DNA from: Atopobium sp.
Lineage (GTDB): Bacteria; Actinomycetota; Coriobacteriia; Coriobacteriales; Atopobiaceae
DNA: 37,181 nucleotides
Assembly: GCA_022732885.1 (NCBI GenBank)
Contig: JAIJTS010000015.1
Coordinates: forward strand, 1-37,181
Reading direction: 5' to 3'
In this document: positions 8,696-16,833 of the stretch, in pieces
Position numbering within the stretch: position 1 is the first letter of the stretch
How the letters are laid out: each line of letters starts with the position of its first letter
Translations under genes and position numbers: made by a program
The notes under the pieces: model-generated
Seen by the model: only the letters and a program-made list of their open reading frames with translations
Database searches by the model: none
What the model was told of the DNA's origin: nothing

Positions 8696-9502
8696 TTATC
8701 CAACCAGTCTTTCAGTAAAATGACAAAGCGCTTCAAGAACACCACCGCCAACAGCTCGAGCTTTATCAGATGCAGAAAAACAATGTCCCGGAGCACAACG
8801 AGGATCAATATCCCCTGATTTCATGCCTTTAAAAACAGGGACTCCCTCTTGCAAAAGACCACGAAGTACTCCATTAATAGTTGCTTTAACAGGTATTCCA
8901 GAAACAGTAGCTACAATGTCTCCTTTAGAAACCAAATCACCAATCTTGGCAACAGGCTCAAAAATTCCATCTTGAGGGGCTCTCAATACACGCTCCTTTG
9001 TAAAGCCACCAATATTTCCTGGTACACCCGTATTTGGAATAGCCGACCCGTCGTAAATAACGCGACCTAAATAATGCCCACGTTTTGTCTCTATGACCGC
9101 ATGACAATCTGCAGTAGAGGTTTTACCTGAAGTAAAACCTGGTCCAACACCAATCACTAAGGGTGCCATATCTTTTGTGGTGCCTATATTTTTCTTAGCG
9201 AGAATAGCGTCTACAAGTACCTCAGGATGCAATTTTGCAATATTTGTTCCTTGAGGATCAACGAGAACAGCAATGTTTTTCTGGCTAACAATGCGCAATG
9301 CATCTTCTGCGTCTTTAGCTCGTACTGCCGTCACATTTTCCACTTTTTTCTTTCCAAGACGAATAGCTTCTGAAAATGCTACTGTGCGACGAACTGCTGT
9401 AGGGACCTCTACATCCAGCATCACAATACTCAAGCCAGCTCGATATAATCTCAAAGCAATGCCTGAGGCAAGATCACCTGCTCCTCGTATGACTACCAGC
9501 AT
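8696..9502 (-). CDS. yqeB: Selenium-dependent molybdenum hydroxylase system protein YqeB
   Basis: 268 residues of the YqeB/EF2563 family, known from comparative genomics as a marker of selenium-dependent molybdenum hydroxylases. The N-terminus is a Rossmann-like nucleotide fold (VVIRGAGDLASGIALRLYRAG). Further on are GVGPGFTSGKTSTADCHAVIE and, near the C-terminus, a biotinyl-like hinge APQDGIFEPVAKIGDLV. The exact reaction is not established; a part in selenium insertion into the cofactor is inferred. The start has a good Shine-Dalgarno (GGGGAG) and lies 39 nt after the DUF3343 gene. Confidence 0.92.
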   Translation of the reverse strand: MLVVIRGAGDLASGIALRLYRAGLSIVMLDVEVPTAVRRTVAFSEAIRLGKKKVENVTAVRAKDAEDALRIVSQKNIAVLVDPQGTNIAKLHPEVLVDAILAKKNIGTTKDMAPLVIGVGPGFTSGKTSTADCHAVIETKRGHYLGRVIYDGSAIPNTGVPGNIGGFTKERVLRAPQDGIFEPVAKIGDLVSKGDIVATVSGIPVKATINGVLRGLLQEGVPVFKGMKSGDIDPRCAPGHCFSASDKARAVGGGVLEALCHFTERLVG

Positions 9503-9541
9503 TTTTTCTCCCCACTTAACCTACACTGCCATATTTTTGTA

Positions 9542-9796
9542 TTACAAATCAAGCTCATATATTCCCGCTACCTTAAGACTTCCTGCAATTTTTATTTCAA
9601 ACACTTCTTTTTCTGCGGGTAGCATTGCCCACGCAAGGCCACAGTCTGCTTTAATTTCTACCGGAGTCGGAATAAGCCGCCCAGGGATATCTTGCTCTTT
9701 GCACATTTGCTCACAGGTAAGCGCCTCATGCGTTGAATCAAACGCAACAACTATCTGTAAAAAACGTTTATGGAAAGAGCGACTTTGTTCTGCCAC
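9542..9796 (-). CDS. DUF3343 putative Se/S carrier-like protein
   Basis: A small 84-residue protein of the DUF3343 family. The diagnostic parts are FDSTHEALTCEQMCKE near residues 19-34 and IPTPVEIKADCGLAWAM near residues 41-57, with a conserved Cys (Asp-Cys-Gly) that could carry a persulfide or selenide. It begins with GTG one base after the TAG of the desulfurase gene, so translation is likely coupled, and there is no other good start. Proteins of this family recur next to yedF and selD in hydroxylase clusters. A shuttle role from desulfurase to acceptor is inferred, not shown. Confidence 0.85.
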   Translation of the reverse strand: MAEQSRSFHKRFLQIVVAFDSTHEALTCEQMCKEQDIPGRLIPTPVEIKADCGLAWAMLPAEKEVFEIKIAGSLKVAGIYELDL

Positions 9797-9797
9797 A

Positions 9798-10970
9798 CTA
9801 CATCACCGATTTTGCTAGCTCATTAAGGGCCGTGGTTGTCTTATGTATCTCATCCTCTGTCGTATAAAATCCAAATGAGAAACGGACCGACCCCGTATCT
9901 TGCGTTCCCAATGCTCTGTGCATACGAGGAGCACAATGAGCTCCTGCACGAACTGAAATGTCATACTCAACACTTAAAACTCTTGCAAGTTCTGAAGAAG
10001 TCCACCCATCTAAATTAAGTGTCACAATGGGTGTATGATCTTTTTGTTCCCCATTCAGTTCAGAAATGTTATCAGGAAAACTTCCATATAACTCTATCCC
10101 AGGCACCTGACGAGCCTCAGCTACAAACTGTCTAACCAATGCTAAATCATGACGGTGAACAGCACATACTCCTTGTGTTGATACAAAATCTACTGCAGCA
10201 GAAAGACCGGAAATACCGTGACTATTAAGCGTTCCCGCCTCAAGATGTTCTGGATATACTTGAGGCATTTCCTCTTCAAAAGAAAGTACACCCGTTCCTC
10301 CTTGAATAACTGCTTCTATCGCAACATGTGGAGCAACCAAAAGGCCACCTGTCCCCTGAGGACCCATAAGTGCCTTATGGCCAGTAAACGCAAGTACATC
10401 AACACCTAAATCATCAAAATTAATGGGTACTGATCCTGCGGTTTGTGAAGCGTCAACAAGCACAAGTGCACCTACAGCGTGAGCAACAGTAACCACACGT
10501 TCAAGATCGCATACATTACCTGTGAGATTAGATGCATGTGTTACTACTACTAACTTTGTACCAGGAGAAACTAATCGTTCAAAAGCATCCCAATCAAGAC
10601 AGCCTTGCAAATTAGCAGGAACATAATCAACCTTTACATTGCGTTTCTTTTGAAGACGATTCAGAGGGCGCAAAACAGAATTGTGATCCCAATCTGTTGC
10701 AACTACACGATCTCCGGACTTAACAATGCCGAGAATTGCCTTGTTTAGGGCATCTGTTGCGTTTGCAGTAAACACCACACGCTCTGGATGTGAAAAACCT
10801 AACAACAAAGCGATACGTTCTCGTGCAATCATAACAGCTCGAGCAGCATCAAGCTCAGCAGACGCTGCACCCCTTCCCGTACTTCCAAATGAGCAAAGGG
10901 CGCGTGAAACAGCATCCACGACACATTGAGGACGCTTATATGATGTTGCAGCACAATTGAGATATATCAT
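9798..10970 (-). CDS. Class V aminotransferase / cysteine desulfurase (selenium-cluster type)
   Basis: A 390-residue PLP enzyme of the NifS/SufS superfamily. The cofactor lysine lies in FTGHKALMGPQG (Lys199), with the upstream VLVDASQTAGS segment giving the pyridine-binding Asp. A candidate catalytic Cys346 sits in VRAGAHCAPRMH. This form (the EF2568-like family) is typical of selenium-dependent hydroxylase operons, where it could release sulfur from cysteine or selenium from selenocysteine for delivery to YedF, DUF3343 or SelD. It starts 10 nt after yedF. Which chalcogen it prefers cannot be told from sequence. Confidence 0.88.
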   Translation of the reverse strand: MIYLNCAATSYKRPQCVVDAVSRALCSFGSTGRGAASAELDAARAVMIARERIALLLGFSHPERVVFTANATDALNKAILGIVKSGDRVVATDWDHNSVLRPLNRLQKKRNVKVDYVPANLQGCLDWDAFERLVSPGTKLVVVTHASNLTGNVCDLERVVTVAHAVGALVLVDASQTAGSVPINFDDLGVDVLAFTGHKALMGPQGTGGLLVAPHVAIEAVIQGGTGVLSFEEEMPQVYPEHLEAGTLNSHGISGLSAAVDFVSTQGVCAVHRHDLALVRQFVAEARQVPGIELYGSFPDNISELNGEQKDHTPIVTLNLDGWTSSELARVLSVEYDISVRAGAHCAPRMHRALGTQDTGSVRFSFGFYTTEDEIHKTTTALNELAKSVM

Positions 10971-10980
10971 GCAAGACGCC

Positions 10981-11592
10981 TTAGAGCACCATCACGCCCG
11001 GCTGTTGCGAAATAATCTCTGCAATTGCATATAAATTGGTGACATCACCTACTGCAAGTTTGTCTTTAATGCCATAGAAATCAAGACAGGTACCACACGT
11101 TAAAATCTTAGTACCACGGGACTCAAGCTCCTTTATATCTTTAAGTGACTCTGAACCTTCACAGGTCAGGTGAGCACCACCGTTGTAAAACAACATAGTT
11201 TCAGGAACAGTATCCTGATGTGCAAGAGCGTAGATAAGACCTTTCATTAAAATATGACCGAGCTCATCATTACCGCGACCCATATACTCAGCATCAACCG
11301 CAACAACGGTTGCAGAATAATCTGGGATATCACAAACCTGAGAAGCCTCAACAACTGCTGAATCACTAGCTTCAACTTTATTACGAGGGCTAAAAGTCAT
11401 TGTTGTATCTGAACCATTCTTTACAGAAGTCAAATCACAGTTCTTCTCATCAGCAAGACGGGTAAGATTTCCAAAGGCAACGTTATCGTTAATAACGACA
11501 TCAAGTTTTTCTCCAGAAGAAAGCTTTGGGAGAGCCTCAAGCGTTAAAATGACTGGCTTGGGACACGTTAAATTTCGAGCATCAATCTTCAT
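10981..11592 (-). CDS. yedF: Selenium metabolism protein YedF (TusA-DsrE fusion)
   Basis: 203 residues in two domains. Residues 1-70 form a TusA/SirA-like domain with the Cys-Pro-x-Pro motif (DARNLTCPKPV, Cys10). Residues 95-203 form a DsrE-like domain with MGRGNDELGHILMKG and a Cys pair in ILTCGTCLDFYG. Such fusions are the YedF family associated with selenium use; the two cysteine sites suggest relay of a per(sulf/selen)ide. It is the first gene of the long leftward run, with Shine-Dalgarno GAGGGGG just before the ATG and a divergent, dyad-containing promoter region shared with yqeC. Confidence 0.94.
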   Translation of the reverse strand: MKIDARNLTCPKPVILTLEALPKLSSGEKLDVVINDNVAFGNLTRLADEKNCDLTSVKNGSDTTMTFSPRNKVEASDSAVVEASQVCDIPDYSATVVAVDAEYMGRGNDELGHILMKGLIYALAHQDTVPETMLFYNGGAHLTCEGSESLKDIKELESRGTKILTCGTCLDFYGIKDKLAVGDVTNLYAIAEIISQQPGVMVL

Positions 11593-11691
11593 TTATCCCC
11601 CTCTTAACTTCACACTATCTAGGTGTAAAGCAAATATCTTTACACTAAAATAAGTATATCGCTTAAAAAAATAATTTAGTTAGGCAAACAA
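11593..11691. promoter_or_regulatory. Divergent yedF/yqeC promoter region with operator-like dyad
   Basis: This 99-nt region must contain the promoters for both directions. Its clearest element is a perfect 8-bp dyad, GTGTAAAG at 11623-11630 and CTTTACAC at 11638-11645, separated by 7 nt; the centre-to-centre spacing of about one and a half helical turns suits a dimeric regulator. No textbook -35/-10 pair could be fixed with confidence. One site here could coordinate the selenium genes on both sides. Confidence 0.5.
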
Positions 11692-12396
11692 ATGAATTGT
11701 TATGAGTTGCTTGGAATATTACCTGGTATTACTTCAGTAATTGGAAGCGGTGGCAAGACTTCCCTGCTCACAAAACTTTCTCAAGAAGTTCGAGGAACGG
11801 TTATTTTAACTACGTCAACGCATATTTTGCCTTTTCCAAACATACCTCTTTTAGAAAATCCCACGCTTACTGAGGTGTCAGACGCTCTAATAACACATCG
11901 TGTCATCTGCGTTGGTAGCTTTTCTAGCGAGAAGTACAAATTAAGTTCCTCTGCACTTTCTGCTCAAGAACTGGCATCCGTTGCTGACTACGTATTTGTG
12001 GAAGCCGATGGATCTAAGCGGTTACCTCTAAAAGCTCATGCACCACTTGAGCCCGTCATTCCGAAAGGTACCCAGCGCACTGTCCAAGTTATAGGACTTT
12101 CTGGATTTGGGCTACCTATCCATCAAGCTGTACATCGCAGTAAAATTTTCTGCAACTGGGCAAGTTGTTTGCCCGATGATATTACCACGCCAACTCGTAT
12201 TGCCACTGTTATTGCAGCAGAACACGCTTCAGAGGCTGTAAAGGCAAACGTTATTCTTGTCAATCAAACTGACAACGAGAAAGACCTTGCTCTGGCAAGA
12301 GACTTTACAAAGGAGCTTCGTCTGCAGGACGACAACACACCTGTTATTGCAGGTTCACTTTTTAATTCGACTTTTGTGGAAATGCGTGATACGTAA
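11692..12396 (+). CDS. yqeC: Selenium-dependent hydroxylase accessory protein YqeC
   Basis: 234 residues of the YqeC family. A P-loop-like GSGGKTSLL lies at residues 18-26, followed by TVILTTSTHILPF and the conserved VFVEADGSKRLPLKAHAP near residues 102-119. The family occurs almost only with selenium-dependent molybdenum hydroxylases; nucleotide-dependent handling of Se or cofactor is inferred, the reaction being unknown. It is transcribed away from yedF. Its last 35 nt overlap, antisense, the 3' end of the membrane protein gene that follows. Confidence 0.92.
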   Translation: MNCYELLGILPGITSVIGSGGKTSLLTKLSQEVRGTVILTTSTHILPFPNIPLLENPTLTEVSDALITHRVICVGSFSSEKYKLSSSALSAQELASVADYVFVEADGSKRLPLKAHAPLEPVIPKGTQRTVQVIGLSGFGLPIHQAVHRSKIFCNWASCLPDDITTPTRIATVIAAEHASEAVKANVILVNQTDNEKDLALARDFTKELRLQDDNTPVIAGSLFNSTFVEMRDT

Positions 12397-12994
12397 TAAC
12401 TACCGGAACGTTTTCATCGTACTTCTCGCCCACTGAAAACTTTTTATCATCGTCGATAGTAATTTCTTTAACCTGATTTTCATGATTGATGAGACCAATT
12501 TTAAGGTCTTCATCCTTTTGAACTGTAACGTTCTTGAAGCCGGCATGCTCAAACTTCTTTTGAGCTTCTTCATAGTCATACTCGGAGACATCTTTACTGG
12601 CGAGAGGAACTTCTACTTTCACGGGTTCTTTTTTGACTGTCTCGATCTGAGAAGGTTGCACAGATTGTGCTGGTTGGTTTGATGTCCATGGATGAAAGAC
12701 TAAAAGTGCTACGCATACCACAAGTGAAAAAATTGCTACTATCGCGACAATAAACAGCTGATTATTAGCAGTCTTTTTAGATACGTCTGTTGTAACCCCT
12801 TGCGTATCCTGCATAGAATCTGCTGATTTTACAGCAGGACGCGGTAGAGTAGCTTGCTCTTGTTGAAGTCTATGCGTGACGTTATCTCCAATGTCTAACG
12901 TCTCGCCTGTCAGGAAATCATGGTCAAGCGAGTCCATCGCTTTTTGTACGTCAGTATTTTCTGGTACTTCAGCGTCATTTTCGCGGACACTCAA
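12362..12994 (-). CDS. Single-pass membrane protein with PASTA-like extracytoplasmic domain
   Basis: 210 residues. The start is TTG at 12994, supported by AAAGGAG eight bases upstream. A hydrophilic cytoplasmic part of about 75 residues is followed by one transmembrane helix (IVAIVAIFSLVVCVALLVFH). After a Pro/Gln/Glu-rich linker comes an outer domain of about 75 residues (SEYDYEEAQKKFEHAGFKNV to VPVVITYHAF) that resembles the PASTA-like repeats found at the ends of envelope proteins in Gram-positive bacteria. The topology suggests a cell-envelope protein unrelated to the selenium genes. It converges on yqeC with a 35-nt overlap and no room for a separate terminator. Confidence 0.7.
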   Translation of the reverse strand: MSVRENDAEVPENTDVQKAMDSLDHDFLTGETLDIGDNVTHRLQQEQATLPRPAVKSADSMQDTQGVTTDVSKKTANNQLFIVAIVAIFSLVVCVALLVFHPWTSNQPAQSVQPSQIETVKKEPVKVEVPLASKDVSEYDYEEAQKKFEHAGFKNVTVQKDEDLKIGLINHENQVKEITIDDDKKFSVGEKYDENVPVVITYHAFPQKSN

Positions 12995-13207
12995 CGTCTG
13001 TCTCCTTTATTCCCATCAGTCAAACTTCATAGATACTATTTTCACACACATAGGTTTTATCTATCAACACACAGCAAATAACGTTTCCTGTGCAATCGAA
13101 AGACTTCTAAGAACAGAGCGCATTACCTGTATAAAAAATAAATTTAGGGCGGATTTTCTTGTTTGAATCCGCCCTAAAAATCTTAACCTACTAAATTTTA
13201 ATAGACA
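12995..13207. other. Intergenic segment upstream of the PASTA-like gene
   Basis: A 213-nt AT-rich gap. It carries the promoter region of the leftward PASTA-like gene (Shine-Dalgarno at about 13003-13009) and, on its right side, the ridA terminator at 13143-13178. I see nothing else in it. Confidence 0.5.
13143..13178 (-). terminator. Intrinsic terminator of the hydantoinase-ridA operon
   Basis: The inverted repeat has 13-bp arms, TTTAGGGCGGATT at 13143-13155 and its complement at 13166-13178, with a 10-nt loop. On the minus strand it is followed by a T-rich stretch (TTTATTTTTT). It lies 29 nt after the ridA stop. Confidence 0.88.
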
Positions 13208-13588
13208 CTAGATACGAGCAACGGCCTTAATCTCAACCTTTGCACCCTTTGGAAGTGCGACTACCTGGAATGCTGCGCGTGCAGGATAAGGATCTGCAAA
13301 GAACTCAGCATAAACCTCGTTCATTGCACCAAACTCATTGATATCGGAAAGTAAAACCGTAGTCTCAACAACATCAGCCATAGAAGCACCAGCTGCCTCA
13401 AGGATATTTTTAATGTTAGTCAGACTCTGACGGGTCTGAGACTTAATATCCTCACCTGCAAATTCACCAGTTGCAGGATCAACAGGAAGCTGACCAGACA
13501 CGTTAATAGAACCGTTTGCAGAAACAGCAGCAGAGTAAGGACCTACTGCAGCTGGAGCCTTATCAGTAACGATAGCTTTCTTGGACAT
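13208..13588 (-). CDS. ridA: RidA family enamine/imine deaminase
   Basis: 126 residues, the standard length of the trimeric RidA/YjgF family that hydrolyses reactive 2-aminoacrylate-type imines. The substrate-binding arginine is in DPYPARAAFQVV (Arg104), and the family motifs GPYSAAV and NIKNILEAAG are present. The Shine-Dalgarno AAGGAG precedes the ATG. It ends the ygeX-to-ridA set. Because the diaminopropionate lyase YgeX works through an aminoacrylate intermediate, a detoxifying role tied to that enzyme is a reasonable inference. Confidence 0.93.
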   Translation of the reverse strand: MSKKAIVTDKAPAAVGPYSAAVSANGSINVSGQLPVDPATGEFAGEDIKSQTRQSLTNIKNILEAAGASMADVVETTVLLSDINEFGAMNEVYAEFFADPYPARAAFQVVALPKGAKVEIKAVARI

Positions 13589-13681
13589 ACTATTCTCCTT
13601 CTTTCCTATTTGCGTTTGTTTTCACAAACAACAAAAACCAATCAAAGACAATTTAAAAAGCCTTTGAATATTACCCTTACT

Positions 13682-15037
13682 TTACCGTTTGACGTATGCG
13701 CCTGGCTTCACGCCGGTTGGCTCACCATCAACCACTGCCAGCTCTCCGTTGACAAAAACATATGCTGGGCGTCCATGAATCTCGAAGCCTTCATAGGGTG
13801 TATAGTCAACATTTTGATGCTGGTTCTTCTCGCTAATGGTCCACGTCACACTTGGATCCCATACCGTCACGTCAGCATCGGAGCCAACACGCAGGACACC
13901 CTTACGCGGATACATACCAAAGACACGAGCGGGTCCCTCACTCATGAGACGAGCAAAATCTTGGACGCCCAAGCGGTTCTCAAACGAGGTCATGATAAGA
14001 CCGGGTCGATGTTCTACACCAGGACCGCCATTGGGAATGTGAGTGAAATCGTCGATGCCGCGATCTTTTTGACCGTGAAGATTGAAGCTGCAGTGATCGG
14101 TAGCAATGGTATCAATCTCGCCGTCACATACGGCCCGACGCAATACCTCAATATCATGCGGCTTGCGCAAAGGCGGGCTCATAACGTACTTGGCACCCTC
14201 AAAGTCACTCTCAAGATAGCGGGAATCATCCAGCAACAGATACTGAGGACAGGTCTCAACGTCCACCTTCACCTTGCCGCGTGCCTTGGCCGCACGAACC
14301 GCCTCAAGACCAAGAGCACTGGACAGGTGAACAATGTTGATACGAGCATCAGCAAGCTCTGCAAGATAACACAGACGAGAAATAGCCTCTGCTTCACAAG
14401 CTGCAGGACGACTCATAGGATGACCTTCAGGACCAGTAATACCAGCTGCGAGCATACGTCTTTGCAGCTCATTCACAAGAGTGCCATTCTCACAGTGAAC
14501 GCACAGGACACCGTCAATATCGCGGATATATTCAAGCACCTCAAGCGTCTGAGCGTCATCTAAACGCAGATGATCGTAGGCAAAGTAGGTCTTAAATGAC
14601 ATAACGCCTGCATCGCGCATAGCCTGCATATCTGCTTTAGTTTGTTCATTCCAATCAGCAATGGCCATATGAAATGCATAGTTAGCAGTACAAGTACCAT
14701 CTGCACGTTTATGCCACTCATCAAGCGCTTCGGGCAGCGTCATGCCTTTGTCTTGTGTGGCATAATCCACAATAGTGGTGGTACCTCCGCAGGCAGCGGC
14801 ACGCGTTCCTGTCTCAAAGCTATCTGCTGTCCAGTCCATACCTGTCCAGCATTGCATGTGTGTATGAGCATCGATAAAACCGGGGAATACGTATTTGCCC
14901 GTAACATCGATAACGTTATCATCAGCGCTCGCTTCGTACGTACCCCCTACCTGGACAATCTTCTTACCATCGAGCACTAAGTCTCCATAGAAAACGCCCT
15001 CAGGCAATACAAGAAAACCATTCTTTAATACGTTCAT
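13682..15037 (-). CDS. hydA: D-hydantoinase / dihydropyrimidinase-type amidohydrolase
   Basis: A 451-residue cyclic amidohydrolase with the full binuclear metal set: His58 and His60 in DAHTHMQ, the Lys148 to be carbamylated in MSFKTYFAYD, His180 in VHCENG, His236 in NIVHLSS and Asp313 in IATDHCSF. The family opens hydantoin, dihydropyrimidine or related ureide rings. In this purine cluster the substrate is probably a ring-opening intermediate of xanthine/urate breakdown, which sequence alone cannot specify. Its ATG shares one base with the mocA stop (TGATG), and ridA follows after 93 nt. Confidence 0.92.
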   Translation of the reverse strand: MNVLKNGFLVLPEGVFYGDLVLDGKKIVQVGGTYEASADDNVIDVTGKYVFPGFIDAHTHMQCWTGMDWTADSFETGTRAAACGGTTTIVDYATQDKGMTLPEALDEWHKRADGTCTANYAFHMAIADWNEQTKADMQAMRDAGVMSFKTYFAYDHLRLDDAQTLEVLEYIRDIDGVLCVHCENGTLVNELQRRMLAAGITGPEGHPMSRPAACEAEAISRLCYLAELADARINIVHLSSALGLEAVRAAKARGKVKVDVETCPQYLLLDDSRYLESDFEGAKYVMSPPLRKPHDIEVLRRAVCDGEIDTIATDHCSFNLHGQKDRGIDDFTHIPNGGPGVEHRPGLIMTSFENRLGVQDFARLMSEGPARVFGMYPRKGVLRVGSDADVTVWDPSVTWTISEKNQHQNVDYTPYEGFEIHGRPAYVFVNGELAVVDGEPTGVKPGAYVKR

Positions 15038-15687
15038 CAGTCAACTCCCAATCTCTCGGTCGTCAAACCACTTATAGATACCGAATGTAAATAATTCAAA
15101 TCAGACGGAGTATCTACATCTAAAAGTTCTTGTTCGCATTGTGCCTCTACAAGTACAGCAGAAGCTTGGTACTCAGGACATAATAAAAATACCCCAGAAC
15201 CGCCCTTATCGCCTTGTACTCTGCACAGCATATCAAACAATGCGCTTGGAAAAACTATGGGACTACCTGGTACTCCATGCCAAGATAGACGAGAAACCAC
15301 TTCTGGATGTTCTTCAAAACTAGCTATAAGAGCACATAAACTATCTGCACGCACACACGGTTGATCTCCCTGTAAAAACATGGCACCATCCCATGAGTTC
15401 CCACCAAGACCATCTTTTTGTACCTCAAGCATTGCTCGACGTACTGTGTCACTTTGAAGGGTACCTGAGTGCGTTACAGCGCGAACCTTGAGCTTGTTAC
15501 ACAATACAAGAATGGGTTCATGAAACGGATCGTCAATTGTTACCACTATGGGTTCTAGTCCTGCTGTTTGAGCCGTTTCTATAACATATTGAATCAGTGG
15601 CTTACCCATAAACGGTGCCATAAGCTTATTGGATCCAAAGCGAGTAGAAGCACCGGAGGCCATGACTATACACCCAATGTGTGACAT
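15037..15687 (-). CDS. mocA: Molybdenum cofactor cytidylyltransferase-like NTP transferase (MocA family)
   Basis: 216 residues with a MobA/GlmU-type nucleotidyltransferase fold. The NTP loop reads IVMASGASTRFGSNKLM (residues 7-23), and MFLQGDQPCV carries the metal-binding Asp region. MocA joins CTP to molybdopterin to make the cytosine dinucleotide used by xanthine dehydrogenase-family enzymes, which fits the XDH in this window. Shine-Dalgarno AAAGGAGG precedes the ATG; the stop overlaps the hydantoinase start. Being in the catabolic set rather than beside moa/mog suggests that tailoring is expressed with the enzyme's pathway. Confidence 0.85.
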   Translation of the reverse strand: MSHIGCIVMASGASTRFGSNKLMAPFMGKPLIQYVIETAQTAGLEPIVVTIDDPFHEPILVLCNKLKVRAVTHSGTLQSDTVRRAMLEVQKDGLGGNSWDGAMFLQGDQPCVRADSLCALIASFEEHPEVVSRLSWHGVPGSPIVFPSALFDMLCRVQGDKGGSGVFLLCPEYQASAVLVEAQCEQELLDVDTPSDLNYLHSVSISGLTTERLGVD

Positions 15688-15754
15688 AGCATGACCTCCT
15701 TTCTTAGTTCTTTAATTACAGTAAGTAATACCCATAGAGTATTACAGACAGCTA

Positions 15755-16696
15755 CTATCCGCGTATCACAGTACCGGTTTTTCCAGCAATTCCATCAGCA
15801 GCCTTATCCAGCAAAGTAATAAGTGATGTACGTCCTTCGCCGGATTGTGCAAACTGCAAAGCAGCCTGTACCTTAGGTAACATAGAACCAGGAGCAAATT
15901 CGCCGGCTTCAATATAAGCTTGTGCGCTCTCAGGTGTAAGCTCAGAGAGGTCTTCCTGTTCAGGAGTACCAAAATGAATAGCGACCTTCTCGACAGCCGT
16001 TAAAATGATGAGCGTATCTGCATTAACCTGCTCTGCAAGACGAGCTGCTGCAAAATCCTTATCAATAACAGCTGCAGCACCCTTAAGATGATTGCCTTCA
16101 GTAATAAATACTGGAATACCGCCGCCACCACAAGCAATGACAACATTGCCCGTCTCAATAAGTGAACGAATGGTATCAAGCTCAACAATAGCAACAGGCT
16201 GAGGAGATGCAACTACACGACGGTATCCTCGACCAGCGTCCTCAACAATATCATATCCACGCTCAGCTACCATCTTTTTGGCTTCTTCTTCTGTCATAAA
16301 AGAACCAATGGGCTTGGTAGGATTTTTAAATGCTGGATCATTCTTATCAACTTCAACTTGCGTTAGAACAGTAGCTGCATTTTTCTTAATGCCGCGGTTA
16401 AGCATTTCTTCACGAAGCGCATTCTGAAGATCGTAGCCAATATATCCCTGGCTCATGGCAACACATACAGAAAGTGGGCAAGGAATATATTTCTCTGGAT
16501 CAGAGCGATTAAGCTGCGTCATAGCCTCTTGGATCATGCCAACTTGTGGGCCATTACCGTGGGCGATAATAACTTCATTACCTTGCTCAATTAAATCAAC
16601 AATTGCCTTAGCAGTATGCTTTACTGCAATCATCTGCTCAGGTAAATTTTTGCCAAGGGCATTACCACCCAAAGCAATTACAATACGCTTTCCCAT
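15755..16696 (-). CDS. arcC: Carbamate kinase ArcC
   Basis: 313 residues, standard for carbamate kinase, which makes ATP from carbamoyl phosphate and ADP. Signatures are the opening KRIVIALGGNALG, the IIAHGNGPQVG motif near residues 62-72, GRGYRRVVASPQP and the central CGGGGIPV. Here the carbamoyl phosphate probably comes from YgeW, giving substrate-level phosphorylation from purine breakdown rather than from arginine (no arcA seen). It begins 137 nt after ygeW, beyond a terminator, with its own strong Shine-Dalgarno (GGGAGGGG). Confidence 0.96.
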   Translation of the reverse strand: MGKRIVIALGGNALGKNLPEQMIAVKHTAKAIVDLIEQGNEVIIAHGNGPQVGMIQEAMTQLNRSDPEKYIPCPLSVCVAMSQGYIGYDLQNALREEMLNRGIKKNAATVLTQVEVDKNDPAFKNPTKPIGSFMTEEEAKKMVAERGYDIVEDAGRGYRRVVASPQPVAIVELDTIRSLIETGNVVIACGGGGIPVFITEGNHLKGAAAVIDKDFAAARLAEQVNADTLIILTAVEKVAIHFGTPEQEDLSELTPESAQAYIEAGEFAPGSMLPKVQAALQFAQSGEGRTSLITLLDKAADGIAGKTGTVIRG

Positions 16697-16732
16697 AGTC
16701 CCCTCCCAGGGCTTACATTACGATCTTGAACA

Positions 16733-16774
16733 TTTTTAACAGGTTCTCTTACTCTTTACTAAACTTGTTAAAAA
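16733..16774 (-). promoter_or_regulatory. Inverted repeat in the arcC promoter region
   Basis: TTTTTAACAGGTT at 16733-16745 and AACTTGTTAAAAA at 16762-16774 form 13-bp arms with a single mismatch (pairs as G-U in one RNA strand). The element lies between the ygeW terminator and arcC. It may be an operator or a second hairpin at the start of the arcC message. Confidence 0.4.
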
Positions 16775-16781
16775 CAAAAAA

Positions 16782-16815
16782 GGGTCTGCATGAGAGCTTG
16801 TCTCCACGCAGACCC
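16782..16815 (-). terminator. Intrinsic terminator after ygeW
   Basis: GGGTCTGC at 16782-16789 pairs with GCAGACCC at 16808-16815. On the minus strand the stem extends inward through wobble pairs and is followed by TTTTTTGTTTTT. It lies 18 nt after the ygeW stop and separates ygeW from arcC. Confidence 0.9.
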
Positions 16816-16833
16816 AATGTATATAAATACTAC

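Noticed and set aside
13610..14563. A long rightward open frame of over 300 codons opposite the hydantoinase gene
   Set aside because: It lies wholly antisense to a full-length enzyme with all metal ligands intact, has no recognisable domain, and its composition reflects the opposite strand.
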